Shown: piece after piece, positions 34,434 through 45,178 of the stretch
Numbering within the stretch: the stretch's first letter is position 1
How the letters are laid out: each line of letters starts with the position of its first letter
Origin: Phytophthora sp. 'mugwort'
Lineage: Eukaryota > Oomycota > Peronosporomycetes > Peronosporales > Peronosporaceae
Reading direction: 5' to 3'
Assembly (NCBI GenBank): GCA_033558025.1
Contig: JAUCEF010000007.1
Span: forward strand, 558,001-622,000
DNA: 64,000 nucleotides
Position numbers and translations under genes: made by a program
Notes under the pieces: generated by a model
The model's database searches: none
Told to the model about the DNA's origin: nothing
The model's input: the letters and a program-made list of their open reading frames with translations, nothing else

Positions 34434-34448
34434 CTACAAGTGCTACCA
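34434..34448 (-). other. Primer-binding site, gypsy A left copy
   Basis: The minus strand reads TGGTAGCACTTGTAG, two bases (CA) after the LTR end. The same 15 bases follow the family A LTR at 44046 and the family B LTR at 41860. Confidence 0.6.
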
Positions 34449-34450
34449 TG

Positions 34451-34903
34451 TGTTAAGGGGGTCATATGCACCCTGGCCTGAGGAAGCGTAGCTTTTAACC
34501 GAGACAGACGCCCTGCGTCTCTGTCTTCTTATCGCACGAGAAAGCCTGACTTTCCTATAGTCCGTGGGACAGGGTTCCCACGACTTGCGAACTTCTAACG
34601 ACTTGCGAACTTCTAGTTAAATTTTAACTGAGTCTTTATTAACATGCTCCTATGTTCCTACTTACTGTAAACTGCCTAATTAATGGATCCCTTAAGTCAC
34701 CGGTTTCTCAATAGGTGGTTCTCAAGCCATGTCTCCTTTCTAAGTGCGTTTCGTACCTAACAGTGTCTCTCATCTAAGTGCGACCCGTACTTAGTGGTGC
34801 GTCTTCTCTCCTAGATACGATCCGTACCTAGTGAGTGGGCGCCCAATCGTGTGCGGCACACCAACTGGTCATGGGCCATCCATCAGGAACACGTCCCGTT
34901 ACA
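34451..34903 (-). repeat. Gypsy family B LTR (3' LTR of B, also 5' LTR of left A)
   Basis: 453 bp, on the minus strand TGTAACGGGACGTG...CCCCCTTAACA. The partner at 41863-42315 differs at about four positions, so the insertion is young. A polypurine tract lies upstream (34904-34916), as for a 3' LTR of B. The family A primer-binding site and gag lie directly downstream. Confidence 0.85.
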
Positions 34904-34916
34904 CCCTCCCACACCC
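34904..34916 (-). other. Polypurine tract of gypsy B
   Basis: The minus strand reads gggtgtgggaggg immediately before TGTAACGGG, the normal plus-strand priming site. Confidence 0.6.
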
Positions 34917-35039
34917 AAACGGAGAACACCGTACGAGAAAGATCCGAGGGGAATCCTGCGCATAACGGGCACTTCGTGCCGCACCCGGAGGTTGAACCTC
35001 ACTTTTCAAAAGCCCCGCCGATGCTGACGATACTCGCCC

Positions 35040-36527
35040 ATCGGGCATGACCAAGACCGCGACACCACCGAGCCCCGCGGCGCCCAGCGCACCTGCAACA
35101 TCCGCCAACACGTCCGTGTCCGAGGCCGCAACGTCCAACGCTGGCCCAACGAAGACCAGGAGCCAGACGAAGGCGGACTCCGCCAACAAGAAGACCGGAA
35201 AGGCGAAGGCCTCGCGGGCCAACACCAAGCCCAGATGAAGACGAAGAAGTCCAAGACCCCGGCTCACCGAGCGGCCTTGTCGGCTGCACGCCGTCGTAAA
35301 CGGCACGAAGTGTCCGTACCAGGACCCGTAGGATCGTTGAGTCGAGCGATGAAGATGACGATGTGGTAGATCCGAATCTCGTTCTTCCGGACGAAGACAT
35401 GCCTAGCAAGGCTATGTCCGCCGAGAAGTCGAAGACGCCTGCGTCCGAGAAGAGCTTGGCTCCGCCGAGCACGTCCTCCGCCAAAGCGGCCCCGCCGAAC
35501 ACGCCGTCAACAGAAGCAGCCCCGCAGACCAGCGCACCGGAGGCAACCGCGGGACCGAAGATGGGTATGGCTAAGGACCCGTGCGTCGATGCACCTGTTG
35601 AGGTGATCCCGTCCAAGCCTCACGCAGAGACACCCGTCGCGGATGTGGAGGCGAAGGGCAAGATGCCTACGGATCCCATACGGGACGTGCCGGTGGCCCA
35701 GAGAGCGCGCTCCCCGAAGATGTCTCCCACGAGGTGGACTACGAGTTGTCGGAGGAAGAGCACGAGTCGCCGTCGTCTTCTCCACAGCTCACTGAGCAGC
35801 AACGTGCTATCTATCCGGGAAGCCCTGCCAGTCCGCGCAGCAAAGCTGCCGTCGAAAGAGCCAAGCTGGTGCCGAAGAACCGTGAAGCCCCGGCTGAGTC
35901 AGCCAATCCCGCGCCCCAGCTCGAGGAACACTTATTCACCAACGCTGGTGTCGACGAAGGGCTCAACCCCGCGCGTCCACAGCGCGATAACCGTGAACAC
36001 TTGCGCGAGCGCGCGGACCAGCGTGTCTTGACGCCGGACGATCTCTAGAGCATAAACGTGAACACGAGCCGTCGGCACCGCGAAGTCGTGAGCAGCTGCA
36101 AGCGCATCGCATCTGGTCTCGGGAGGAGTATGCGTCGTACTTGCGGCGAAGCCGTCAGTCCGGAGTCACCGTATCTAGCTGCGAGAAGTGTCCGATCGTT
36201 CTTGCGAGCGATATGGCCCTCACCCGACAGTCCAACGAGGGTGAAGTCAAGGCTTGGCTTCGCCACGCCGGCTACCCCGTAGCTGAGTTACTGCGGTCGC
36301 CTCATCGGCTAGATTGGCTTGTGCTGCGACGTCTTCGCTTGCGCATGGCAAAGATGAAAGCTGACCGGAATTGGGATCGACGTTGGGACGTCCGAGACTT
36401 GCCCACCCTACGAGTTGTCCTCGAGGAGGTCTTGACGAAGGTGCAGAAGTCGAGGCATTCACAGCCCGTTGAACCTAGGAGCGTTCTAAGACCTGTTAGC
36501 CAACCGGCTCCGCGGGAGCGCTTATAA
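35040..36527 (+). pseudogene. Antisense coding region between gypsy B pol and 3' LTR
   Basis: The plus strand, opposite to pol, is coding-like in shifting frames. It starts MTKTATPPSPAAPSAPATSA (35047), an Ala/Pro/Ser/Lys-rich region. It continues with DYELSEEEHESPSSSPQLTE, RAKLVPKNREAPAESANPAP, and the more globular QSGVTVSSCEKCPIVLASDM and EGEVKAWLRHAGYPVAELLR (36,141-36,527). Composition and position match the antisense region of element A, although the sequences are not obviously alike. The 3' end meets the chromodomain reading from the other strand. Confidence 0.45.
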
Positions 36528-36664
36528 GCGTCCACGATGTCGGCGCAGTCCACCGCGAGGCGGTTTTCCGTCTCCCACGTATTATCGGACGTGGGATACC
36601 CCCGCCACTTCACCAAATACTGGTCGACGCCCTCACACCTCCGGTGTTTTACTAGCTTTTCCAC
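36490..36664 (-). pseudogene. Gypsy B chromodomain
   Basis: The minus strand reads VKHRRCEGVDQYLVKWRGYP then TSDNTWETENRLAVDCADIV. This is a chromodomain with the conserved Y-L-V-K-W-x-G aromatic segment and the W-E motif. Chromoviral integrases carry it at the C-terminus, probably to target chromatin. It is separated from the integrase by a Pro/Arg-rich linker with stops. Confidence 0.85.
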
Positions 36665-37189
36665 ATGGAATTACTGCTCTCCATCGCTACCCAGTAGGGG
36701 TGGAGGAGGCCGAAGCGGTCATTGCTGGGTCGTCGCGACTCGAGTTGACGCCGCCGACTTGTTCGGGGAACCTCGCAGAAGCGATGGCGAGTTGCCAGAA
36801 CCTTCTGGACGTTCACCGAACGGATATGATCGTTTGTGTGGCCGCTAACAGCTCCTGGAGACGCGATTGGAGCGGGAGTTGCGCCAGGCACCCGACGTAG
36901 ACGCGCAGAGGTACCGCCAGTGGGCGAATGTGGATCGCCCCAGAGCAGGACTTGACGCAGTCTGAGATGCGTGTCTGTCATTCGCTCGAAGAGCAGGTCG
37001 GGTGGATCCACCGACGCCTGGGGCGGCACCCGCCTGTCGAACCTGTGAGGTCTGCCTCTGCTGCGCGGCCGCCTTCGGCGCCTGTAAATGAGGAGACTCT
37101 AATGCGCGTGGTGCAAAGCGCTCTGCATCGCTACACGGGGTCTCAGACAGACCAGGCGGAAGGCGCTCCGCCTCATGTTACGCTTTGAG

Positions 37190-38198
37190 CATGACGATGT
37201 AGAACGTTGGATGCGTCGCCATGAACGATGGCAAATCCAGCGTGTAGGCGTTGCCGTTGACGCAATGACCGTGAACGGCCCCACGAATCATGGCCTGACT
37301 TTAGTGCTCCCCATTGAAGACACTGTGTATATAGGAAAGGTTTTGGCATTTAATAACACCAAATCCACAATTTTAAACACCTGTGTGTTGTTGCGCCCAT
37401 GGCGGTCATTGTTTTCCTTTTGTAGATCTTGGCGGCAGCCATGGCGTTTCGGACGCGAGCACAAATCACTGCCCCAGCCTCGATGAAGGAAAGAAGGTTC
37501 CGTTTCACGGACGTACGTACGCCTTTGAGACCCATTGGGTCGTCGACGACAGACCCTCCCTCATTCAATCAGACGTGGTAACGGCGTACGCGGATGCCGC
37601 AACCCATTAACGTAGAACGGGGTGAACCCTGTGGACACGTGAACCGCGTTATTCAGCGCAAACTCCACTTGCGTCAGCTGCGTCCTCAACTTCGTGGGTT
37701 CTGTCACGCAGACACTGCGCAAGACGTCTTTCAAGACACGGTTGACGCGCTCGGTTTGGCCATCGGTCTGCGATGGTCCGTCATGAACATGTCCAACTTC
37801 GTACCGAGAAGTCGGAACAGGTGTTGCCAGAAGTGAGACACAAATCGAGGGTCTCGGTCATTAACAAATGCCCTGGGAGGTCGTGATGACGGAAGCCATT
37901 GTCAAATGAAGAGTTGAGCCGCCTGTGGCGCTGTCACACTCTTCTTCACGGCCACCAGCCGTACCATCTTGCTCAGCCAGCAAACGAAGACCAAGATGCC
38001 AGTATGGCCTTTCCCATCGGGCGGTAACTCGAAGATGAAGTCCATGCTCACCGAGCGCCGACAGTCAGCAGGAATCGGCAAGCTCATCAGTGGTGCTGCC
38101 GAAGCGGGCGAGTGTTTCACCCATTGGCACGTCTCGCACGTCTTGAGGTAAGATCGAACCCACTTATACATGTGGGTCCACCAGTAATCCCGTGCCAC
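37190..38198 (-). pseudogene. Gypsy B integrase
   Basis: The zinc-binding end (YKWVRSYLKTCETCQWVKHS) and the first core strand (FELPPDGKGHTGILVFVCWL) lie at 37902-38198. The C-terminal SH3-like part ends with YTLDLPSFMATHPTFYI near 37,200. Stops separate the pieces, and the part with the catalytic Glu is badly broken. Confidence 0.7.
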
Positions 38199-38252
38199 TG
38201 ACGTGTACGTCTTCTCGACCCAAGTGGCCGTTTGAGCGCCGTGGCGTTTGTC

Positions 38253-39342
38253 TCAAACAGGATTTGATGCCTCAGGGCGTCGTTGGTGGGCACGACCAGG
38301 CGAGGATCGTCCTCTTTGTCTTTTTGGTATTAGAGAAGGCCCTGAGAGAGGGTATAGCGGTGCAACCGCGGGCGTTACCAGAACCCGCGCGCAGCGCTTG
38401 TACCATATCTCTGAGATCATCGTCTTCTGCGTAAGCTTCACGAATCTGCTCGTGGAGCGGCGACTCGAAAGCACGGCATGTGCTAGCTCGTTGTCGGGTC
38501 TCCTGGAGAAAGCGTGTGCCAGGGGGTTTGGCTTGCCCGGCTTGTAATCCACCGCGAAGTTGTACTCGGCGAAGAACGATAGCCATCGCGCCATGCGCTG
38601 GGAGAGATGCGGCGACGAGGTCAACGAGGCATGATCTGTGTAGATCACAAAGGGCTTGCTGCCAAGCAGATTAACCCTGAACTTCACTAGCGCGTACTTC
38701 ATCGCGAGGAGTTTTTTGTCATGGACAAGGTAGTTCCTTTCCGCAGCTTCCAGCTGCCGGGATTGGAACGAAATCACCTTCTCCCTGCCTTCGGCATCCA
38801 CTTGGAGCAGGTCGCAGCCGATGCAAAGTCAGAGGCGTCACACACCACGCTAAACGGACGATCCTCGTCGGGGAGTACCAGATTGAGGCACTCTGCAGAC
38901 TATGCTTAATGGCTTCGAAGGCTCTTTGAGCCTTATCGGTCCATAACCATTCCGCTTCTTTCTTTAGAAGGGTTCGTCAAAGGCCTGGCTAACTCAGCGT
39001 AGTTCTCGCTAACTTGTGTAAGTAGTTGTCGAGGCCGAGCCACTTGCGCACATCCCGTTGGGAGGTAGGCACAGGCCACTGCGAGATTGCTTCAATCTTC
39101 TCGGGGTCAGCCCTTATGCCATCCGGGATTTCCTCCGCGCCGAAAATGCACTTGTTAATGTTTGCATACAAACGATTCCCCCGCATGCACAACAAAACCT
39201 CATGGAGGTGAGCAATGTGCATTTCGACGTCGATCTTTCCATCCGCAGTGCGGCTGCGAGCGAAGATATCGTCGAAGTAGGTCTGCACAAGTGCCGCAGC
39301 GGCTGGAATAGCTGTGCGTTGACGCCGGGGTGGTGGCAGCAT
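38253..39342 (-). pseudogene. Gypsy B reverse transcriptase and RNase H
   Basis: 38989-39342 holds the palm motif TYFDDIFARSR and ANINKCIFGAEEI. 38253-38801 holds RNase H with VISFQSRQLEAAERNYLVHD and PFVIYTDHASL, then PLAHAFSRRPD before the integrase. The N-terminal fingers are partly deleted. Confidence 0.8.
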
Positions 39343-39578
39343 TCAGCTTGTTGAAGGCGTGAACCATACGCCACTTCCCGTTGGGTATGCGCACACAAAC
39401 GTCGGGGACGAGTGCGGCGACTTTGACTCGCTCACCATGCCGGCGGCATGCTTCGCCCTGAAGAACGCGTCGATCTCATCGACTTGTTCCTTTCGAAGCG
39501 GCGACTGCCGTGTGGTGCAGTACTTGGTACCTGGTTCTAATTCGATTTCGTGGCGAACGCCACGATCCGGTGGTAATA

Positions 39579-40687
39579 TTAAGGTTTTTTTTCGGAAACC
39601 ACATCAGAGAACTCCTTCAACAGAGAATAATAAGGATCCGAAGGATACCTTAAAAGGGCCGCGCCGTAACGCCGTTGTCTCTGGGCGCCTCTTTCTTCTT
39701 CTAGAACGTCTAGGTCCATGACCGACGAGCTATTAAGTTCCATCAAGGCCTGCTCTCCACGGAGAAGGACCAGGTCCTCAATTTCTTCTGCCTTCAATGA
39801 CTTGAGGAAATCGACGTACGATAGCTCCTCGAGCTCCATGAGCTCCGACACCCCGGGTAAGGTGTTAGCTCAACACCCGCCCTGCGGTTTCCCATGAGTG
39901 TATCAACGAACACAATGGTGGACGCCCCGCTCACTGGTCCAACAGGTAGGGATACAGCCTCGCGGTCAGTCCCTTCATTCGTGGGAGCCTCTGCTCGACC
40001 ACCTTGGCTTGCGCGATCTCCGACGTCAGCGTCTTCTCATCTGCGTGAGCTGAACCAGCTCGGATGCGTTGCGTAGTGGGAGTCTCTGCTCGACCACATT
40101 GGGTTACAGAAACGACCACTCGTTCGGCAGAGCCGGCGAAATGTCGTTCTCCACGTGGCACTCGGTGCTCATGCACAAACCTGTCACGGGATGAGGAGGG
40201 GACATGACCCGCCAAAGCTCGATCCACGAGGGCTTTGTGGCTAGCACCTATGGTGCGACTGCGCCAGTCGATCCCCGGCTCATGCTCCGCACGCCAGGGC
40301 ATGCCGAGGATTAGGTCGTATCGATCATCCATTTCAAGACAATGAACGGTTCGACCGAGTTAAAGTCGTCAAATTTGTCAGTCAAAGGGAGGAGAACCTT
40401 CCGCGTCGATATATCGAACCAGTGTTGAAGCGAACAGACACACTATGAATACTCTTACTCGAGTCTTCAAAAGCTTTAGCATGCAGTGTACTATTCCTAG
40501 CAAAGCTGGTTTTCGTTGCGAAATTGTAGGACGCTCCTGAATCGATCAGAATGGTCATAGGTTCTTCATAACCCTTGGCGCTGGCGGTGACGACCACGAG
40601 GTTAGACCGCGTAGCGGCCACCGAGAGAAACAACAACGTTGTCTCAGGGACTTGCTCCCCCGGACAGGGAGGTCGCAAAGCCACCAT
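39579..40687 (-). pseudogene. Gypsy B protease and linker
   Basis: 40382-40687 contains the protease motif ILIDSGASYNFATK with an intact D-S-G-A. 39931-40332 gives DRYDLILGMPWRAEHEPGID, and 39579-39851 gives the segment before reverse transcriptase (YYSLLKEFSDVV). Confidence 0.75.
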
Positions 40688-40830
40688 AGACCGGGAAGAG
40701 CGGAGTCTCCCAGCAGGGCGTCCCGCACCTACTGGGAGCCGTCGTTTTTCGACAAGTCGGACTCAATCACATTGAGCGGCGGCGATGCCGAGGTGGCCTT
40801 GCCACGTTTGACTCGCCACAGGTTTGTCGG

Positions 40831-41638
40831 GCAATTGCGACCGAAGTGGCCTACTTCGTTGCAGCCGAAGCAGCGACCACTCGCTCGTGGTTACTTCGAG
40901 GAGAGTCGAGCCGACTAGGCAGAAGAGATATCCATGGGGGGGGCCCTCAGACGAGTCCGAAGGACCAGCATGCCCCTGTGCAGAACGCACACTGTGTCTT
41001 CTAACAGAGCGAGGTGCGTTGCCTCGTTGAAGGTCTTGGGCTGACGCCGGAAGAGCTCCGTCCGTACCGGACCCGTGCGGACACCGTCCATGAACACCGT
41101 GACCTTCACGTCCTCCTAGAGAGGAGCTCCGGCCATAGCCGCTTCCAAGTTTTGAAGTTGCATGACATAAACTTGGAGGGAACGCTTGCCTTGCTTGCAT
41201 CGCAAGAACAGGGAGCGATGGCGATACGTCATATTGGCCAACAGAAGATTGTTGCGGAGTTCTTGTTCCATGAACGACCATGAGGTGAAATACCCTGGAG
41301 ACGAGGTCTCTCGAGCCATGGCCCATATACCTCACCTGCCCGACCTCCCAGGTTGGACAGGGCGAAGGCGACTTGAGATCTCGCATCATAGATCTGTCCC
41401 GCTCTCAGCGCGATATCGATCTCGCGGACCCAGAAGACCAAGCTGCCCGAATCCTTCCGGTCAAACTTGGGAACCGTCATCTTGACCGCCGATCCTTGCC
41501 GCGTAGCGAATGTAACGGACTCGCGCGCAGCGGATTGAGCTGCGCTCTGGCCTTCTGCCCGTGCTGTCGCGCGTGCAGCTTCGTGGGCCGCAGCGCTCAC
41601 ATGTGCGAAGGGCGAGGTCTCGTACATGTCAAATGCTC
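40831..41638 (-). pseudogene. gag: Gypsy B gag
   Basis: Readable in three frames. The N-terminal part has FDRKDSGSLVFWVREIDIAL (41229-41627), the middle has YRHRSLFLRCKQGKRSLQVY, and the end has KVTVFMDGVRTGPVRTELFR. A zinc knuckle CFGCNEVGHFGRNC is at 40831-40872. It is clearly related to, but diverged from, element A gag. Confidence 0.75.
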
Positions 41639-41862
41639 AACGCGGACTCTCTGTTCTTCCGCAGAGAGTGAAGGGATCCAGCGAAAGCCTGCTAACCTAG
41701 AAGGCTAACCATCTTCTCTAAGGTGGCCCAGTGGGCACCCGAGAGTTTAGGAAAAAAATTGGCGAGACGGCATTTGACTCCCTGAGTCTTCCTTCCTCAA
41801 AGAGAACTTGATTGGTGTAGCAATCCGCGACGATCGCGGGATTGGCTACAAGTGCTACCATG

Positions 41863-42315
41863 TGTGAAGGGGGCCATATGCACCCTGGCCTGAGGAAGCG
41901 TAGCTTCTAACCGAGACAGACGCCCTGCGTCTCTGTCTTCTTATCGCACGAGAAAGCCTGACTTTCCTATAGTCCGTGGGACAGGGTTCCCACGACTTGC
42001 GAACTTCTAACGACTTGCGAACTTCTAGTTAGATTTTAACTGAGTCTTTATTAACATGCTCCTATGTTCCTACTTACTGTAAACTGCCTAATTAATGGAT
42101 CCCTTAAGTCACCGGTTTCTCAATAGGTGGTTCTCAAGCCATGTCTCCTTTCTAAGTGCGTTTCGTACCTAACAGTGTCTCTCATCTAAGTGCGACCCGT
42201 ACTTAGTGGTGCGTCTTCTCTCCTAGATACGATCCGTACCTAGTGAGTGGGCGCCCAATCGTGTGCGGCACACCAACTGGTCATGGGCCATCCATCAGGA
42301 ACACGTCCCGTTACA
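41863..42315 (-). repeat. Gypsy family B 5' LTR
   Basis: 453 bp, minus-strand TGTAACGGGACGTG...CCCCCTTCACA, followed by CA and the primer-binding site TGGTAGCACTTGTAG (41846-41860). The partner is 34451-34903. Confidence 0.85.
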
Positions 42316-42717
42316 GTTTTAGTGGTTACGCAGTGCTATTTTTGCAATTTCTGGCATAGTTTTTCGAGTCGGAAAGATAGCGGGATTCGATTCTATGAGT
42401 AGGTAGCGGTACTAAACCACAAGCCAAGCCATGCCGAAAGGGAGGTGCAGGCGGCCAGGCAGGATTCGGACGGACACACACAGAGGCTACTACAGTTGAT
42501 GTAGGATTGAAGACGGGAGTGCACCATTGGGGCTGAAAAAACGTCCCTAAAATTTGTTCCAAAGTGTTCTAAATGCACTAAAAGTCCGTAAGCTACGGAT
42601 GAAAGCTGCAGTTATTAGAGTAGTTTTTAGATCTTAGCGGATTGCTTTTCAAACACACAGGGGAATTTAAACAAATAAGAAACTTTAGAGCAATTATAAC
42701 AAACTAACAGCTCTCTT
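42316..42717. other. No recognisable gene
   Basis: The flank outside gypsy B. Short minus-strand frames only, with an AT-rich 3' part. Confidence 0.4.
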
Positions 42718-42730
42718 CGCGTGATCTATC

Positions 42731-42846
42731 ACTCGAGCGCGTAAGAGTCGTCGGGGATGCGAGACTCGACGAACTGCACATGCGACCTGGCACTGACCTC
42801 CAGGTAAGCGCAGGCTTCGCGTGCGAGCCGCAGCATGCTTAGGGTT
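42731..42846 (-). pseudogene. Possible last exon of an unknown host gene
   Basis: After a splice-acceptor-like ggtgacag, the minus strand reads LSMLRLAREACAYLEVSARS, then HVQFVESRIPDDSYALE and a TGA. Strong codon structure and a clean stop suggest a real C-terminus. No upstream part can be joined with confidence. A similar end in the opposite orientation lies at 43013-43075. Confidence 0.35.
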
Positions 42847-43012
42847 CTGTCACCAGCGATCGTAGCGAGCATTAGGGGTGGTTTAGGGACAGGTGATAGC
42901 ATAAAGGAAATGAGACACCTCTTCAATTAGTCCACGGGGAACGTTCCCTGCAGTTTACGCTCCGCGGGCGTAGCGCATTGCACCCGTCGCCACCCACGGC
43001 GACGGTCCTACT

Positions 43013-43075
43013 GGTGCACATGCGGCTCGTTGAGCTCGCATCCCCGACGACGTTTACGTGCGACAGGTAATGTTA
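43013..43075 (+). pseudogene. Inverted, diverged copy of the exon end at 42.75 kb
   Basis: The plus strand shares ctcgcatccccgacgac and flanking bases with the minus-strand exon end at about 42,749-42,770. The following bases (tttacgtgcg) are also similar. No intact reading frame remains. Confidence 0.35.
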
Positions 43076-43678
43076 GAGCAGCAAACCCAACTTTCGAATG
43101 GCTGGCTACGCTCCGTTAGAGGCAATGACTTGAACTCATTATCAGAAATTGATTCCCTGTTTCGTAAATTATAACACTTCTTAGGTCAAATTCGCTAAAG
43201 AGTCCGTATTTTTGAAATATATTTTAGAACTGTTAGAGCAGTTTAGAACAGTATTAAGGACATTTTAACCGGCGTCGTACCATTGATGCTACTCCCACAC
43301 TGCAATTACCTGTCCAAAGTCTCGATTTGGACACAAGCTCGGAGCAGTAGAGCCGGCGGATCCAAGATTACCTCTTGCGTTAACATTTTCACATAGTATA
43401 CTTGGGCAGAACTCGGATCGAAAGCTTGCTTGAAGCGATGCGTTCAGCCTCGCGCTGAGCTTCTCCTTCGCCTTTTACGCCCGGTAGAGACCTTACAGGT
43501 ATGCCGCTGCCTCCTCCTCCGTCCACTGCTGGAGCTTCTTCGATGTTATTCCATTCATTAGTGACTGATACTTTTTCTGGCGAGTGCGAGGTGTGAGCAC
43601 CTCTGATTCAGCCCCACGTAACAGCAGAGGCTTCTTCCATCTCGTCTCCTTTGTAAAGGGTATTGTGGCAATGGTACA
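43076..43678 (-). pseudogene. Non-repeat segment with one exon-like frame
   Basis: On the minus strand, about 43,620-43,500 reads LRGAESEVLTPRTRQKKYQS and then LMNGITSKKLQQWTEEEAAA. It ends at a GTAAGG donor-like site. It may be an exon of the same unknown host gene as 42,731-42,846. The rest (43,076-43,490) holds nothing I can name. Confidence 0.3.
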
Positions 43679-44043
43679 TGTAACGGGGTTAAATGAAGAG
43701 TTCCAGGTTACTCTTCAGAATGGCGTACCCAAGTACACTAAGTGATGTGGTCAAACATCACTATGACGTCGACGGTAATGACGTCATGGATAGGCACCAC
43801 AGGTATGGTACAAAGACCTCAGAGCCACTCAATAGGGTAACATCTAGGGAACTTTATAGGTGACTAATAGTATGTAGACGCATTAAAAGGGGTCACCTAT
43901 AAAAAAATATATTCAGTCGTAATTCTACCTAATTTTGGTAACAGTCCCACAGGCCAGGGACTAGTGAGCTGCTGCTCACTGAGAGTTTGTATACTCTCCG
44001 AAGTGACGCTTCCTGTGCGCAAGGTGTTGTGTACCCCGTCACA
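43679..44043 (+). repeat. Gypsy family A 5' LTR, right copy
   Basis: 365 bp starting TGTAACGGGG and ending CCCCGTCACA, followed by CT and the primer-binding site at 44046. It is homologous to the minus-strand LTR at 26670-27025 but with many differences. It carries a palindromic CRE-like tgacgtcat (about 43,788). Confidence 0.85.
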
Positions 44044-44045
44044 CT

Positions 44046-44060
44046 TGGTAGCACTTGTAG
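44046..44060 (+). other. Primer-binding site, gypsy A right copy
   Basis: TGGTAGCACTTGTAG begins two bases after the LTR. This is the normal tRNA priming position; the tRNA species is not assigned. Confidence 0.6.
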
Positions 44061-44113
44061 TCAATCTACGCCTACGCGGGTTACTACCTAAGAAACCTCT
44101 TGGTCCTAGCAAC

Positions 44114-44936
44114 ATGGACCGGAATGAGTTTTCTCATCTGAATGACTCACAGTTCGAGTCCGTTCGTAAGATGACCGGTATCTTTGGAATGGATGCCTTG
44201 CGCAGCTTGGCGTCGTCAACGCAAGCTGAGCAGGTCGAACGCGGTCGCGCGTTCGACATGTATGAGCGGGGGCTCATCGAACATCTTCGGAGCAACCTGC
44301 AAGTTCCGGCCGCAGAGCCGAAACCGGTCTACCCCAAGCCGCTGAGGCTGAAGGTAAACCCATATGAAGGGAAGGAAGGTGAAAACCTTCACTTCTGGGT
44401 GCGAGAAGTAGAGCTCGCAATGGATGCGGCTCTCATCTCCTCGGAGCACCTCCGAGTGGCTTTCGCCCTCTCCAACCGTAGCGGGCAAGCTAAGAGTTGG
44501 GCGTATACGCGGGAAGCGACAACGCCCGGATGCTTCGCTTCCTGGGATCAGCTGTTTGAACAGCTCAGAGCCGCGTTCCTCCCGGCGAACTATGAGTACC
44601 GCCAGCGGTCACGATTCCTGTCATGTAAACAGGGAAGACGTGAGCTGCACGAGTACATCCAGGAGATGCGGGAGCTCACCGCATCCCTCGTGGGAAACCC
44701 ACTCCATGAACACATCAAGGTGACGGTGTTCATGGACGACCTAAGAGTGGGCCCGGCCCGCACCCAGCTATTTCGGGTGCAGGCCAATACTCTGGAAGCG
44801 GCGATCCAGGTCGCCCTCCAAGAGGAGGCCAGGCGCGCACGCCGGCGGCGATGTGGTCAGGGGCTGCGACACCAAGTCGGGGGGGGGGGGGGGGGCAATC
44901 GGGCCAATTCCCACGGAACTTGGGCTCGCCGAGTAG
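44114..44936 (+). pseudogene. gag: Gypsy A gag, right copy
   Basis: Starts MDRNEFSHLNDSQFESVRKM and is identical to the left copy through the capsid-like core. A 17-G run (44879-44895) puts the end in a different frame from the left copy (19 bases). The zinc knuckle CYSCGKLGHMARAC (44949-44990) follows an in-frame TAG. Confidence 0.8.
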
Positions 44937-45178
44937 CATGATATTTGTTGCTACAGCTGTGGTAAGCTAGGGCACATGGCACGTGCCTGTCCTGCGGGGG
45001 GGAAACGAAGCGTTTCCCTCCCAAGTCCGTCGCGCTCAAGGGTCGCTGGCGAAGGCCGTGACCCCACGGGCAGGGGCACGCAGGACACCAGTAGGGGGGG
45101 GGGCTACTGGGGAAGATCTAAGTCTTCATGAGCGGTGCGCGGGAGGCGCGCACCACGGAGACTTACCCCTGAGAATCT

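Larger units (their letters stand above)
26670..34448 (-). mobile_element. Ty3/gypsy element A, left copy
   Basis: Minus-strand order: primer-binding site (34448), gag, protease, reverse transcriptase, RNase H, integrase, then a 2-kb region with plus-strand coding, a polypurine tract and a 3' LTR (26670-27025). The part 29529-34448 is an inverted, almost identical copy of 44046-48962. Its 5' LTR is not the family A LTR but a family B LTR (34451-34903), making the copy a chimera. Numerous shared stops make it non-functional. Confidence 0.85.
34451..42315 (-). mobile_element. Ty3/gypsy element B (chromovirus), minus strand
   Basis: Two 453-bp LTRs (41863-42315 and 34451-34903) enclose primer-binding site, gag with zinc knuckle, protease, reverse transcriptase, RNase H, integrase and a chromodomain. 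A 1.4-kb region with plus-strand coding lies before the 3' LTR. The chromodomain places it among chromoviruses. Many frameshifts occur although the LTRs differ by only about 1%. No target-site duplication flanks the pair (ccatg against gtttt). Confidence 0.85.

Noticed and set aside
36667..37190. Plus-strand ORFs over the gypsy B integrase-chromodomain linker as part of the antisense gene
   Set aside because: The minus strand there reads as an expected Pro/Arg-rich linker between integrase and chromodomain, so the plus-strand frames may be shadows.
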